A stretch of 64,000 nucleotides of DNA from Thermoanaerobaculia bacterium (GTDB lineage Bacteria > Acidobacteriota > Thermoanaerobaculia > Gp7-AA8), in assembly GCA_017883205.1 (NCBI GenBank), contig JADGNZ010000003.1, positions 124,001 through 188,000 on the forward strand, given 5' to 3'. The position numbers were made by a program, and so were the translations under genes. The notes under the pieces were generated by a model. The model searched no databases, was not told the origin of the DNA, and saw only the letters and a list, made by a program, of their open reading frames with translations. Shown piece after piece: positions 22,016 through 31,032 of this stretch. The first letter of the stretch is position 1; the number at the start of each line of letters is the position of its first letter.

Positions 22016-23632
22016 ATGCGACTGATGTTGCGAATCGTCCTTCTTTTCATCAGCGGGGTTGCTATGGCCTCCGAGTTGCCGAAGACAGTTGCCGAGACGA
22101 CGGACTACAAATCGACGTCGCGGTATGACGACGTCATCTCCTTCGTCCACGCGATCCAATCGATCGATCCCGGAATCCGCGTCGAGACGTTTGCGACGAC
22201 GAACGAGGGACGGGCGCTGCCGCTCGTCATCGTGGGACCTGCTGGAGTAGTCGATCCGCGCACGGCGCACGCCAGCGGACTGCCGGTCGTCTTCATCATG
22301 GCTAACATCCACGCGGGTGAGGTGGAAGGGAAAGAGGCGGCGCAGATGCTGTTGCGCGACCTCGTTTCCTCGAAGCGAAAACTGCGAGAGAAGCTCGTCA
22401 TCCTGATCGCGCCGATCTACAACGCCGACGGAAACGAGAAGATCTCCACGGATCATCGCAAGGAACAGGTTGGACCGGTGAACGGCGTCGGTGTGCGCGA
22501 GAACGGGCAAGGGCTCGACCTCAATCGCGACTACATGAAGCTCGAGTCACCCGAGGCGCGCGGACTCGTTCACAACGTGCTCGATCGCTGGGATCCGCTC
22601 GTCACCGTCGATCTGCACACCACCGACGGCTCGTATCACGGCTATCAACTCACGTACGCGCCAATGCTGACGCCGGACGCCGACTCAGCCCTCATCGAGT
22701 TCGAGCGCGAGACGCTCCTTCCCGGAATTCGTGCGCGGATGAAAACGCGCTACGGGAAGGAGACCTACTATTACGGCAATTTTATCGACCAGCTCAAACC
22801 GGAGAAGGGTTGGTACACGTTCGATAACCGGCCGCGCTTCGGCAACAATTACGCAGGACTGCGCAACCGCTTCGCGATTCTTTCCGAGGCGTACAGCTAC
22901 ATCGACTTTCGGGCGCGCGTCGAGGTGACGCAGCAATTCCTGGACGAGATCCTCGCCGCGGTTTCGCTGCATGGCCAGACGATGACGAAGATCGCCGCGC
23001 GCGCCGATGAGCGCGCCGGCAGCGCCAAGTTGAAAAAGCTTGGAGCTCGCTTCGAGATCAAACCGTGGCGCAAGAGCACGACGATCCTATGGGAACGCTC
23101 AACGCCGGCCAAGGCGGGAGAGGGAATCCAGAATCCGGAGACAGGGAGCGGCCCGCGGATCGTGCGCACCGGCGAGATCGTTCCGATGAAGATCACCGAC
23201 TACGGCATCTTCGCGCCAACGGAAAAATCCGAGGTGCCCTTCGCCTACCTGATCGATGCGCGAGCAAAACGCGTCATCGAAAACCTCCGGACGCACGGCA
23301 TCATCGTCGAGCGGCTGAACGCACCGTCGAAGCTGGGCGTCGAGCAATTCGTCATCACGAAAACAGAACACGTTGCACGCGAGTTCCAAAAGCACCGCGA
23401 GCTGACGCTCACGGGCGAATGGAAGAGCAACGACGTCTCATTCGACGCTGGCACGTACGTCGTCCGCATGAACCAGCCGCTGGCCCGCCTCGCGTTCTAC
23501 CTGCTAGAGCCGCGCAGCGACGACGGCCTGTTTGACTGGAACTTCTTCGATGAAATCCTGGGCGATGTCGCGCCGGTGTCTCGGTTGATGACGGTGACGC
23601 CGTTGAATGCGGGAGTGGGGGATGGGGAGTAG
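22016..23632 (+). CDS. Secreted M14-family metallocarboxypeptidase
   Basis: A 538-aa protein with a signal peptide (MRLMLRIVLLFISGVAMAS). The zinc site is HAGEVEGKEA (HxxE, about residues 97-100) and DLHTTDGSYHGY (second His about 200), with NADGNE and the specificity-type Arg in LNRDYMKLE. The C-terminal 150 residues hold a further beta-rich domain. It should remove C-terminal amino acids from peptides in the periplasm, but the catalytic Glu region (LSEAYSYIDF) is only partly conserved with classical carboxypeptidase A. It stands alone beside array B. Confidence 0.85.
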   Translation: MRLMLRIVLLFISGVAMASELPKTVAETTDYKSTSRYDDVISFVHAIQSIDPGIRVETFATTNEGRALPLVIVGPAGVVDPRTAHASGLPVVFIMANIHAGEVEGKEAAQMLLRDLVSSKRKLREKLVILIAPIYNADGNEKISTDHRKEQVGPVNGVGVRENGQGLDLNRDYMKLESPEARGLVHNVLDRWDPLVTVDLHTTDGSYHGYQLTYAPMLTPDADSALIEFERETLLPGIRARMKTRYGKETYYYGNFIDQLKPEKGWYTFDNRPRFGNNYAGLRNRFAILSEAYSYIDFRARVEVTQQFLDEILAAVSLHGQTMTKIAARADERAGSAKLKKLGARFEIKPWRKSTTILWERSTPAKAGEGIQNPETGSGPRIVRTGEIVPMKITDYGIFAPTEKSEVPFAYLIDARAKRVIENLRTHGIIVERLNAPSKLGVEQFVITKTEHVAREFQKHRELTLTGEWKSNDVSFDAGTYVVRMNQPLARLAFYLLEPRSDDGLFDWNFFDEILGDVAPVSRLMTVTPLNAGVGDGE

Positions 23633-23795
23633 GGTGTGGGAGCGAATCCGGTTGACGGTTCGCTCCTCGGAGTCGGGCGAGATTCCGGCTAATCATCGAG
23701 GCGATTCAAGAGTTACCCCAACTCCCGACAAATGAATCCAGTCCGAGTAAGCTCCATCTCCCACTCCCCACAATCCACTCCCCGCATACAATCCC
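23610..23795. repeat. Inverted intergenic repeat, GGGGAGTGG type (copy 2)
   Basis: The purine arm (GTGGGGGATGGGGAGTAGGG) near 23615 overlaps the end of the peptidase gene; the pyrimidine arm (CTCCCACTCCCCACAATCC) is near 23757. The 110-bp loop contains no gene. Confidence 0.5.
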
Positions 23796-23801
23796 CATTC
23801 C

Positions 23802-24722
23802 ATGAACCACAAAGACTTCATCGAGATCCATGACTACAGCGCGGCCGAGGTTCGGGAGATCTTCGACGTTGCGCGGGACATGAAGGCCAATCCGGCCACG
23901 TACCACGACGCGCTGAAGGGCCAGACGCTGGCGATGATCTTCGAGAAATCGTCGACGCGAACGCGCGTCTCCTTCGAAGTTGGCATGTTCCAGCTCGGCG
24001 GGCATGCGCTCTTTCTTTCGTCGCGCGACATTCAGATCGGACGCGGTGAGCCGATCTACGACACGGCCAAAGTTCTCTCGCGTTTCGTCAGCGGCATCAT
24101 GGCGCGGACGTTCGCGCACAAGACCGTGACCGAGCTGGCTGAGTATTCGAGCGTTCCGGTCATCAACGGTCTCACCGATCTCTCCCACCCCTGCCAGGCG
24201 ATGACGGATTACTTCACGGCCTGGGAGCACCTCGGCGATCTCAAGGGCCGCAAGATTGCGTACATCGGAGACGGCAACAACATGGCGCACTCGCTCATGT
24301 TCGGCGCGTCGAAAGTCGGGATGAACATCGCTGTGGCTACGCCCGGCGGCTACGCACCCGACCCGATGATCGTCGCACAGGCACAAGGCGATGCCGACAA
24401 CGCCGGCACCAAAGTCATCGTCACCAACTCGATCGAGGAAGCCGTGCGCGATGCCGACGTCGTCACCACCGACGTCTGGGCGTCGATGGGGCAGGAGGCG
24501 GAGGCCGCCAAGCGCCAGCGCGACTTCGAAGGCTGGCAAGTCAACAACCGCGTGATGTCGTTCGCGAAGAAGGAGGCAATCTTCATGCACTGCCTTCCTG
24601 CGCACCGCGGCGAAGAGGTTGCATCCGAGGTGATCGACTCGGAGCGGTCGGTGATTTATGACGAAGCCGAGAACCGGCTGCACGTGCAGAAAGCGATCAT
24701 GTTTGTGTTGATGAAGAAGTGA
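23802..24722 (+). CDS. argF: Ornithine carbamoyltransferase
   Basis: A 306-aa enzyme of arginine synthesis that joins carbamoyl phosphate and ornithine. Diagnostic motifs are SSTRTRVSFEVGMFQLGG (carbamoyl-phosphate loop, about residues 50-67), HPCQAMTDY (about 129-137), the ornithine-binding DVWASMGQEAE (about 223-233; SMG loop) and MHCLPAHRGEEV (about 263-274). Length fits the family. No other arg gene is adjacent. Confidence 0.94.
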   Translation: MNHKDFIEIHDYSAAEVREIFDVARDMKANPATYHDALKGQTLAMIFEKSSTRTRVSFEVGMFQLGGHALFLSSRDIQIGRGEPIYDTAKVLSRFVSGIMARTFAHKTVTELAEYSSVPVINGLTDLSHPCQAMTDYFTAWEHLGDLKGRKIAYIGDGNNMAHSLMFGASKVGMNIAVATPGGYAPDPMIVAQAQGDADNAGTKVIVTNSIEEAVRDADVVTTDVWASMGQEAEAAKRQRDFEGWQVNNRVMSFAKKEAIFMHCLPAHRGEEVASEVIDSERSVIYDEAENRLHVQKAIMFVLMKK

Positions 24723-24737
24723 GTGAGGCAGAGACAA

Positions 24738-24813
24738 GCGACAAGAGATCAGAGATCAGGGTTGCTCCTGCAAAATTGCCCTGATCTCTGATTTCTGATC
24801 TTCCTGATCTCTG
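24738..24813. repeat. Inverted intergenic repeat, GAGATCAG type (copy 3)
   Basis: GAGATCAGAGATCAGGG is followed 20 bp later by CCCTGATCTCTGATTTC and further GATCT repeats, forming a hairpin between argF and the next gene. Confidence 0.6.
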
Positions 24814-24818
24814 CTCTT

Positions 24819-25826
24819 ATGCCTGACTCCCAAACCCGTCACACGCGCGGCCTTACGGTCGTCATCATCCTCGGCGTGATCTTCTTCGCGCTGCTGGCGC
24901 TGCTCATCGTGCGCAGCGGCAAGCGTCCTGAGGCGCCGGCGGTGGCTTCGGAGACGCTGTCGGTGCTGTCGCTGCGGGCACGCCTTCGCACGCAGCCGAC
25001 TGCGAGTGCGCCGGTGGTCGCGACGGCGGCGAACGGCGAGAAGCTCATCGTTCTCGAAGACCGCGGCGCGTGGGTTCGCGTGCAGGACGATGACGGCATG
25101 ACCGGCTGGGCCGAGCGCAATTCGCTCGAGCGCACATCGGAACGCGCCCGCCGGCTAGCGCGATACGAAACCATCCGCAAACTGCCGGCGCTCAACGCGA
25201 TTGTCAGCGGACGAACGCCGCTCTATGCCGGCCCCGGAATCTTCTACCCGATCATCGGGGAGCTGCCCGCTGACACGCAGGTGAAGGTCTACACGCGCGA
25301 CCACGACTTCTACGCCATCGATCACGACAACCAGATCGCATACGCCGACGTCGACGCGATTGACGTCAGCTCCGCCGGAACGCGGCAAGTGGACGTGCAC
25401 ACCGACACGACGGCCACCGATACTGCGGCCGCGACGGCCACCTCCGAACCTGCTGTCGGTACCGCGGTGCCGCAGCCTGTTGAGCCGCCGGTCCAAAGCG
25501 CGCCGCAAGTTCCTGTGACCGCCGACAACACAGGCGTTTACACCGCGGTGCCCGCCGGCGGAACGCAGCCGGAAGAGACCGACCGCGTCGTGCCGCGCTT
25601 CCCGATGATGGCCCGCCGCGCCGGAATTCAGGGACCGGTCGTCGTGCGCGGCATCGTCCGCAAAGATGGGACGATCGATAACGTCGAGGTGATCAAAGAT
25701 CTCCCGATGGGACTCGGCGAAGCGGCGCGCGAAGCGGTCAGCCAATGGCATTTCCGGCCGGCCACCTATCGAGGCGACCCCATCGACGTCTACTACACGG
25801 TGACAGTGAATTTCCGCCTGCAGTGA
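24819..25826 (+). CDS. Membrane-anchored SH3-domain / TonB-C protein
   Basis: A 335-aa protein with one N-terminal helix (residues 12-32), two bacterial SH3-like domains (about 45-105 and 120-180; LRARLRTQPTASAPVV and SGRTPLYAGPGIFYPIIGEL), a Thr/Pro/Ala-rich linker, and a TonB C-terminal domain (about 255-335; FPMMARRAGIQGPVVVRGIV, then VSQWHFRPATYRG). It spans the periplasm from the inner membrane and likely contacts peptidoglycan or an outer-membrane receptor. No ExbB/ExbD is adjacent. Confidence 0.82.
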   Translation: MPDSQTRHTRGLTVVIILGVIFFALLALLIVRSGKRPEAPAVASETLSVLSLRARLRTQPTASAPVVATAANGEKLIVLEDRGAWVRVQDDDGMTGWAERNSLERTSERARRLARYETIRKLPALNAIVSGRTPLYAGPGIFYPIIGELPADTQVKVYTRDHDFYAIDHDNQIAYADVDAIDVSSAGTRQVDVHTDTTATDTAAATATSEPAVGTAVPQPVEPPVQSAPQVPVTADNTGVYTAVPAGGTQPEETDRVVPRFPMMARRAGIQGPVVVRGIVRKDGTIDNVEVIKDLPMGLGEAAREAVSQWHFRPATYRGDPIDVYYTVTVNFRLQ

Positions 25827-25859
25827 CGCGTTCTGCGGCGCGTCTACCCTCCAGGCTCA

Positions 25860-26732
25860 ATGTCCCGCTTCGCATTCCCTGACACTCACGGCGATCTACT
25901 CGGCGCTCACATTTCGACGAAAGGCGGTCTGCACACCGTCTTCGAGCGCGCAGGCGAGATCAAGGCCTCCGCGATCGCACTCTTCGCGAAGAACTCAAAT
26001 CAATGGAAAGGAAAGGCGTTGTCGGATGACGGCGTCGCGCTCTTCGCGGACAAACGCAACCTGCGCCCGATCCTCACGCACGCTTCGTATCTCATCAATC
26101 TGGCCACCACGAACGCGGAGTTTCATCGCAAGTCGATCGACGCCATGATCGACGAGCTCGATCGCGCTGAGCGGCTCGACATCCACGCCGTCGTTCTCCA
26201 CCCGGGTGCGCACCTCGGCGCCGGCGCGGATGCGGGAGTCGAACAGATCGCGCGGTCGCTCGATCAGATTCACGCCGCAATCCCGAACCATAAGGTCGTC
26301 ACGCTGCTCGAGACCGCGGCTGGACAGGGCTCCTGCGTCGGCTGCACGTTTGAAGAGCTCGGGCAAATTCGCGCGCGCGTCGATGACAAGACCCGTGTCG
26401 GCATCTGTTTCGACACCTGCCACGTCTTCGCGTCGGGATACGAGTTGCGCACCCGAGATGACTACGAGCGAACCATCGACGCTCTCGACGAGCACGCCGG
26501 AATCGACAACGTCGGCGCATTTCATCTGAACGACTCGAAAAAGGCGCTCGGCTCGCGCGTCGACCGGCACGAGAACATTGGTGACGGTCAGATCGGCGTC
26601 GATGCCTTCACCTTCCTGCTCAACGATGCGCGTTTTCGCGGCATCCCGAAAGTCATCGAGACCCCGAAAACGGTGGAACATGAGTCCGACCGAAAGAACT
26701 TGACGCTGCTTCGATCGCTGCTGTCGCGATAG
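25860..26732 (+). CDS. nfo: Endonuclease IV (AP endonuclease)
   Basis: A 290-aa TIM-barrel AP endonuclease. LGAHISTKGGL (about 14-24), FAKNSNQWKG, the zinc ligands in VVLHPGAHLGAG, LLETAAGQG, GICFDTCHVFASGYE, AFHLNDSKKALGSRVDRHEN and VIETP-type Glu are all present. It cuts abasic DNA without a divalent metal cofactor in solution. Together with exonuclease III (6938) the cell has both AP endonuclease types. The stop lies 12 bp before icd. Confidence 0.93.
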   Translation: MSRFAFPDTHGDLLGAHISTKGGLHTVFERAGEIKASAIALFAKNSNQWKGKALSDDGVALFADKRNLRPILTHASYLINLATTNAEFHRKSIDAMIDELDRAERLDIHAVVLHPGAHLGAGADAGVEQIARSLDQIHAAIPNHKVVTLLETAAGQGSCVGCTFEELGQIRARVDDKTRVGICFDTCHVFASGYELRTRDDYERTIDALDEHAGIDNVGAFHLNDSKKALGSRVDRHENIGDGQIGVDAFTFLLNDARFRGIPKVIETPKTVEHESDRKNLTLLRSLLSR

Positions 26733-26744
26733 ACTCTTCACTCT

Positions 26745-27977
26745 ATGGCAGACCGCATTCCCAAGCCGCAATCCGGCACGCGCATCGACTACAAAGACGG
26801 CAAGTTGATCGTCCCCGACGATCCGATCGTTCCATTCATCGAAGGAGACGGAACCGGCGCGGATATCTGGCGTGCCACTCGCTACGTGCTCGACGGCGCC
26901 GTCGAGAAGGTTTACGGCGGAAAGAAGAAGTTCCACTGGCACGAGGTGTTCGCCGGCGACAAGGCCAGCACGCAGTTTGGCGAGTACCTGCCGCAGGAAA
27001 CGCTCGACGCGATCGCGCACTACCGTGTGTCGATCAAAGGTCCGCTCTCCACGCCGGTTGGTGGCGGTATCCGTTCTCTCAACGTGACGTTGCGCCAAGT
27101 GCTCGATCTTTATGCCTGCGTGCGGCCGGTGCGTTACTTCGAAGGCGTCCCTTCTCCCGTGAAAGAGCCCGGCAAAGTGGACATGGTCATCTTCCGCGAG
27201 AACACCGAAGATGTTTACGCGGGCATCGAATGGCCGGCGGAATCCGAGGGGGCGCGAAGCATCATCGGATTCGTCAACGCGATCGAGCGGCGCGGCGGTG
27301 CCAAGATCCGCGAGGGCTCGGCCATCGGCATCAAGCCGGTTTCGGAGTTTGGCTCGAAGCGGCTCATCCGCAAAGCGATCGAATACGCAATCGCTGCGAA
27401 ACGCGGTTCCGTCACGATCGTCCACAAAGGCAACATCATGAAGTTCACCGAAGGCGCGTTCAAAGACTGGGGGTACCAGCTTGCGCGCGAAGAGTTCGGC
27501 GAGGTCACGATTCCTGAGTCGGAAGTGGGAGCGGACGCGGGCGGCAAGATCGTCATCAAGGATCGGATCGCCGATTCGATGTTCCAGCAGGTGTTGCTCC
27601 GTCCGAGCGAATACTCGGTTATCGCCACGACGAACCTGAACGGCGACTATCTTTCCGATGCCCTCGCCGCGCAGGTGGGCGGCCTCGGCATGGCTCCGGG
27701 CTCGAACGAGTCTGATGAAGTGGCGATCTTCGAGGCAACGCACGGCACGGCTCCGAAGTACGCCGGCAAGGACATGATTAACCCGGGCTCGCTGATCCTT
27801 TCCGGCGTGATGATGCTTCGTCATATGAAGTGGTGGGACGCAGCCAACGCCATCGAGCGCGCGATCGCGGCAACCATCGCTCAGAAGAAAGTCACATACG
27901 ATCTGGAGCGCCAGATGACCGGCGCAACGAGAGTCTCGACGAGTGAGTTCGGAAGAGTAATCGTAGACAACATCTAG
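26745..27977 (+). CDS. icd: Isocitrate dehydrogenase, NADP-dependent
   Basis: A 410-aa enzyme of the TCA cycle converting isocitrate to 2-oxoglutarate. [14 protein letters not shown]-like start of the fold, [13 protein letters not shown] (substrate Ser and Arg; the Ser that IDH kinase phosphorylates in E. coli), [40 protein letters not shown], and [11 protein letters not shown] with the Lys-Tyr pair associated with NADP specificity. No aceK is nearby. Confidence 0.94.
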   Translation: MADRIPKPQSGTRIDYKDGKLIVPDDPIVPFIEGDGTGADIWRATRYVLDGAVEKVYGGKKKFHWHEVFAGDKASTQFGEYLPQETLDAIAHYRVSIKGPLSTPVGGGIRSLNVTLRQVLDLYACVRPVRYFEGVPSPVKEPGKVDMVIFRENTEDVYAGIEWPAESEGARSIIGFVNAIERRGGAKIREGSAIGIKPVSEFGSKRLIRKAIEYAIAAKRGSVTIVHKGNIMKFTEGAFKDWGYQLAREEFGEVTIPESEVGADAGGKIVIKDRIADSMFQQVLLRPSEYSVIATTNLNGDYLSDALAAQVGGLGMAPGSNESDEVAIFEATHGTAPKYAGKDMINPGSLILSGVMMLRHMKWWDAANAIERAIAATIAQKKVTYDLERQMTGATRVSTSEFGRVIVDNI

Positions 27978-27993
27978 CTCCGGGAGGCTGGTC

Positions 27994-29640
27994 ATGAAAC
28001 GTCTGCTGCTGGCTGCGGTTATTGCGGCATTTCCTCTCATGGCGGCTGCGCAAAGCGGCGCTCCCGATTTGATCATCCATCACGGAAAGGTCTTCACCGC
28101 TGATCCGGCGCACCGCTGGGCCGAGGCCGTGGCGATCCGCGGAAACCGGATCGTCGCGGTCGGAACGAATGCCGAGATCACGGCGTTGGCGCAGGATTCG
28201 ACGAAACGCGTCGACGCCGGCGGCCGCGTCGTCGTCCCCGGCTTCAACGATGCGCACACGCATCAGGGGCCGAAGCCGGACGGTTTCGGCCTGTCGCTGG
28301 AGAGCGATCCCACATGGGCATTGACGAGCGCTGGTCTCGTGAACAGCGCCGAGGAGACCGCAGGCGATCTGTGGGTCTTCGGAACGATCGGCCCCAAACT
28401 TCTCGCTGATCCATCGGTGACGGCGCAGGCGCTCGACAAGGCTGCAGGCGGGCGGAAAGTAGTGCTGTCATCGTGGACGGGTCACGGCCTGATCTTCAGC
28501 ACCGCCGCGATGGATGCATTGCGGATCCGCGACACGGCGGCCGATCCTCCGGGCGGCTGGTTCGAGCGCGATGCCAAACAGCACATCACTGGAAAGATGT
28601 TCGAGTACGCCGGCTGGAACGCAGAACGGCGTCTCGCAGACTCCGTCTCCGACAACGATGCGATCGAACAATTGAAGACGTTCTCGGATCAGTCGCTGCT
28701 CTTCGGCATCACGTCGGTTCAGAACATGTCGATGCTGCCTTTGGCGCGCTACGAAAAGATCGAGCGCCACGGCCCCGCGGCCATCCGCATCCGGATGATC
28801 CGTTTCCCGATGACGGAAAACGGCCGTGTGACGGAAGGGACCAACCTGTCGGCCACAGACAGGGAGCGGCCGCTCTCGGTCATCAGCGGAACGAAGTGGA
28901 TCCTCGACGGCACGCCAGTTGAGAAGGGGGCTGCGATTCGCCGGCCGTATCCGGGCGGCGGCGAAGCCGTGGGGAAGCTCGACTTTCCGCCTGATGAGAT
29001 CAAAGCCATCCTGAAAGAGGCATTTGAATCAAACGAACAGACGTTGCTTCATGTAGCCGGGGATCGCACCGCAGCGGCGGTGTTCGATGCTATGCGCGCT
29101 GTTGGACCTGCCGAGGAGTGGCGCAAGAAGAGACTGCGCTTCGAGCATGGCGATGGACTGGAGCCGGATCTCATCCCGCTGGCGAAGGAATTCGGCATCG
29201 TCGTCGTCCTCAATCCTGCGCATATCGTTGCGCATTCGCTTTATCCGGCTGGTGGATACATGCCGTTCAAGTCGCTGCTGAAGGCCGGAATCCCGATCGC
29301 AATCGGCTCCGACGGCCCTGCAAATCCGGGCCTCAACATCATGCTTGCCACGACGCTTCCGGGCAATCCTGCCGAGGCGCTCACCCGCGAGGAAGCGGTC
29401 GAGGCGTACACTCGTGGCTCCGCGTACGCCGAGATGATGGAAAATGACAAAGGCACGCTCGCCCCAGGGAAGCTCGCCGATCTGGCGATCCTCTCGCAGG
29501 ACATCTTTCGCGCTTCCGCGGACAGGCTGCCGGCCACTGTGAGCGTTATGACGATCATCGACGGAAGAGTCGCCCTCGACGACGGAACGCTCAAGCGCGA
29601 AGGCTTTCCCATGGCTCCGCGATTCAGAGGTAATCAGTAG
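27994..29640 (+). CDS. Secreted amidohydrolase (amidohydrolase family 3, YtcJ-like)
   Basis: A 548-aa protein with a signal peptide (MKRLLLAAVIAAFPLMAAA) and a good ribosome-binding site (GGGAGG). Metal ligands: GFNDAHTHQGPKP replaces the usual HxH with H-T-H; later His in HVAGDRTAAAVFD, RFEHGDGLEPDL and the Asp in AIGSDGPANPG. The C-terminal composite beta domain follows. The next gene begins at the next base. Substrate unknown; family members hydrolyse N-acyl or cyclic amide bonds. Confidence 0.82.
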   Translation: MKRLLLAAVIAAFPLMAAAQSGAPDLIIHHGKVFTADPAHRWAEAVAIRGNRIVAVGTNAEITALAQDSTKRVDAGGRVVVPGFNDAHTHQGPKPDGFGLSLESDPTWALTSAGLVNSAEETAGDLWVFGTIGPKLLADPSVTAQALDKAAGGRKVVLSSWTGHGLIFSTAAMDALRIRDTAADPPGGWFERDAKQHITGKMFEYAGWNAERRLADSVSDNDAIEQLKTFSDQSLLFGITSVQNMSMLPLARYEKIERHGPAAIRIRMIRFPMTENGRVTEGTNLSATDRERPLSVISGTKWILDGTPVEKGAAIRRPYPGGGEAVGKLDFPPDEIKAILKEAFESNEQTLLHVAGDRTAAAVFDAMRAVGPAEEWRKKRLRFEHGDGLEPDLIPLAKEFGIVVVLNPAHIVAHSLYPAGGYMPFKSLLKAGIPIAIGSDGPANPGLNIMLATTLPGNPAEALTREEAVEAYTRGSAYAEMMENDKGTLAPGKLADLAILSQDIFRASADRLPATVSVMTIIDGRVALDDGTLKREGFPMAPRFRGNQ

Positions 29641-30978
29641 ATGTTTGGCCGTTCCGTGCGCCGGATTCTTATCGCTTCCGCTTTCGGGCTTGCTCTCATC
29701 GCGGCGCGGCAGCGTGCCGTGCTGCATCCGGCTCCGCCGCAAATCACGAACGGGCCGACGTTCAGCAACGAAGTCGTGCGCGTCTTTCAGAACCGCTGCC
29801 AGAGCTGCCATCACCCCGGCGACATCGCTCCGTTTTCGCTGATGACCTACGCGGACGCCGCTGCTCACGCCGACGCCATCAAATACATGACGCAGACGCG
29901 GCAGATGCCGCCATGGAAGCCGACTCCGGCCTGCGGCGACTTCGCCGATGCTCGCGTCCTGGGGCAGGATGAGATCGACCTCCTCGCGAAATGGGCCGAC
30001 AACGGCGCGCCCGAAGGCAACGTGGCCGATCTTCCGCCGGCGAAAAACTTCGACGGGGGCTGGGCTCTCGGTCAACCCGACCTCGTGCTCTCCTACGCCG
30101 AACCGTACACTCCGCCGCTCACCGGCGACGTGTATCGCTGCTTCCCGATGCCGACAAACCTGCCTGCGGATAGCTACGTTTCGGCCATCGACATCAAGCC
30201 CGGCGACCGGCAGACCGTGCATCACGTGATTGCCTACATCGACACCAACGGCGACTCGCAGAAGCTCGACGAGGCCGATCCCGGTCCTGGCTACACGTCA
30301 TTTGGCGGCCCCGGCTTCTCACTCAACAGCCTTTCTTCGACCCTCGGCGGTTGGGCGCCGGGCGCGAGGCCGGCTGTTCTTCCCGACGATGTAGCCATGT
30401 CGCTTCCGGCGAATTCGCGCATCGTGCTACAGGTCCACTATCACCCGCACGGCGTCGCGGTCGTGCCCGACCAGACGCAGATCGGCATCTACTTCGCCAA
30501 AAAGAAGCCGAACAAAATCGTCTACATGCTGCCGCTGATCAATCAGAATTTCACGATCCCGCCGAACAATCCGAACTATCTCGTGTCCGCTAGCTACAAC
30601 GTTGCGCTGCCCGTTCATCTCTACCTCGTCTTCCCGCACATGCATCTCCTCGGACGCAAGATGCACGTCACCGCGACACCATTCGGCGGCAACGAGCAAT
30701 GCCTCATTAACATCGATGACTGGGATTTCAACTGGCAGGGGCAGTACAAATTCAGTCAGCCCATCGCCGTTACAGCCGGGACGCGGCTGTCGCTCGATGC
30801 CTACTACGACAATTCGACCGACAACTGGCGCAACCCGAACAACCCGCCCAAGCCGGTCTCGTGGGGTGAGCAGACAACCGATGAGATGTGCATCTCGTTT
30901 TTCGGTTTCACGATCGACAGCCTCTTCGCAACAGACCAGCCGCCCTCGGCGACGCAGATATTTCGCGCGGTCCAGTAG
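29641..30978 (+). CDS. Cytochrome c / PHM-like copper monooxygenase fusion
   Basis: A 445-aa exported protein. After a signal peptide comes a c-type heme motif CQSCH (about residues 57-61) with a downstream Met in TRQMPPW, then a domain resembling the two-copper core of peptidylglycine alpha-hydroxylating monooxygenase: HH in QTVHHVIAY, His in QVHYHPHG, HxH in FPHMHLLGRK, and Met in TDEMCISFF. The copper ligand set appears complete. It starts at the base after the amidohydrolase stop, so the two are one operon. The substrate is unknown; the heme may deliver electrons in place of ascorbate (inference). Confidence 0.75.
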   Translation: MFGRSVRRILIASAFGLALIAARQRAVLHPAPPQITNGPTFSNEVVRVFQNRCQSCHHPGDIAPFSLMTYADAAAHADAIKYMTQTRQMPPWKPTPACGDFADARVLGQDEIDLLAKWADNGAPEGNVADLPPAKNFDGGWALGQPDLVLSYAEPYTPPLTGDVYRCFPMPTNLPADSYVSAIDIKPGDRQTVHHVIAYIDTNGDSQKLDEADPGPGYTSFGGPGFSLNSLSSTLGGWAPGARPAVLPDDVAMSLPANSRIVLQVHYHPHGVAVVPDQTQIGIYFAKKKPNKIVYMLPLINQNFTIPPNNPNYLVSASYNVALPVHLYLVFPHMHLLGRKMHVTATPFGGNEQCLINIDDWDFNWQGQYKFSQPIAVTAGTRLSLDAYYDNSTDNWRNPNNPPKPVSWGEQTTDEMCISFFGFTIDSLFATDQPPSATQIFRAVQ

Positions 30979-31032
30979 TCGGACCGACACCCATACGATG
31001 CGCAACCTGGAGAGCGCAGCCAACTTTCCGGC

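Noticed and set aside
25995-28076. A 693-aa minus-strand frame opposite nfo and icd
   Set aside because: It is antisense to two well-conserved enzymes and arises from GC-rich codon structure; no domain is recognisable.
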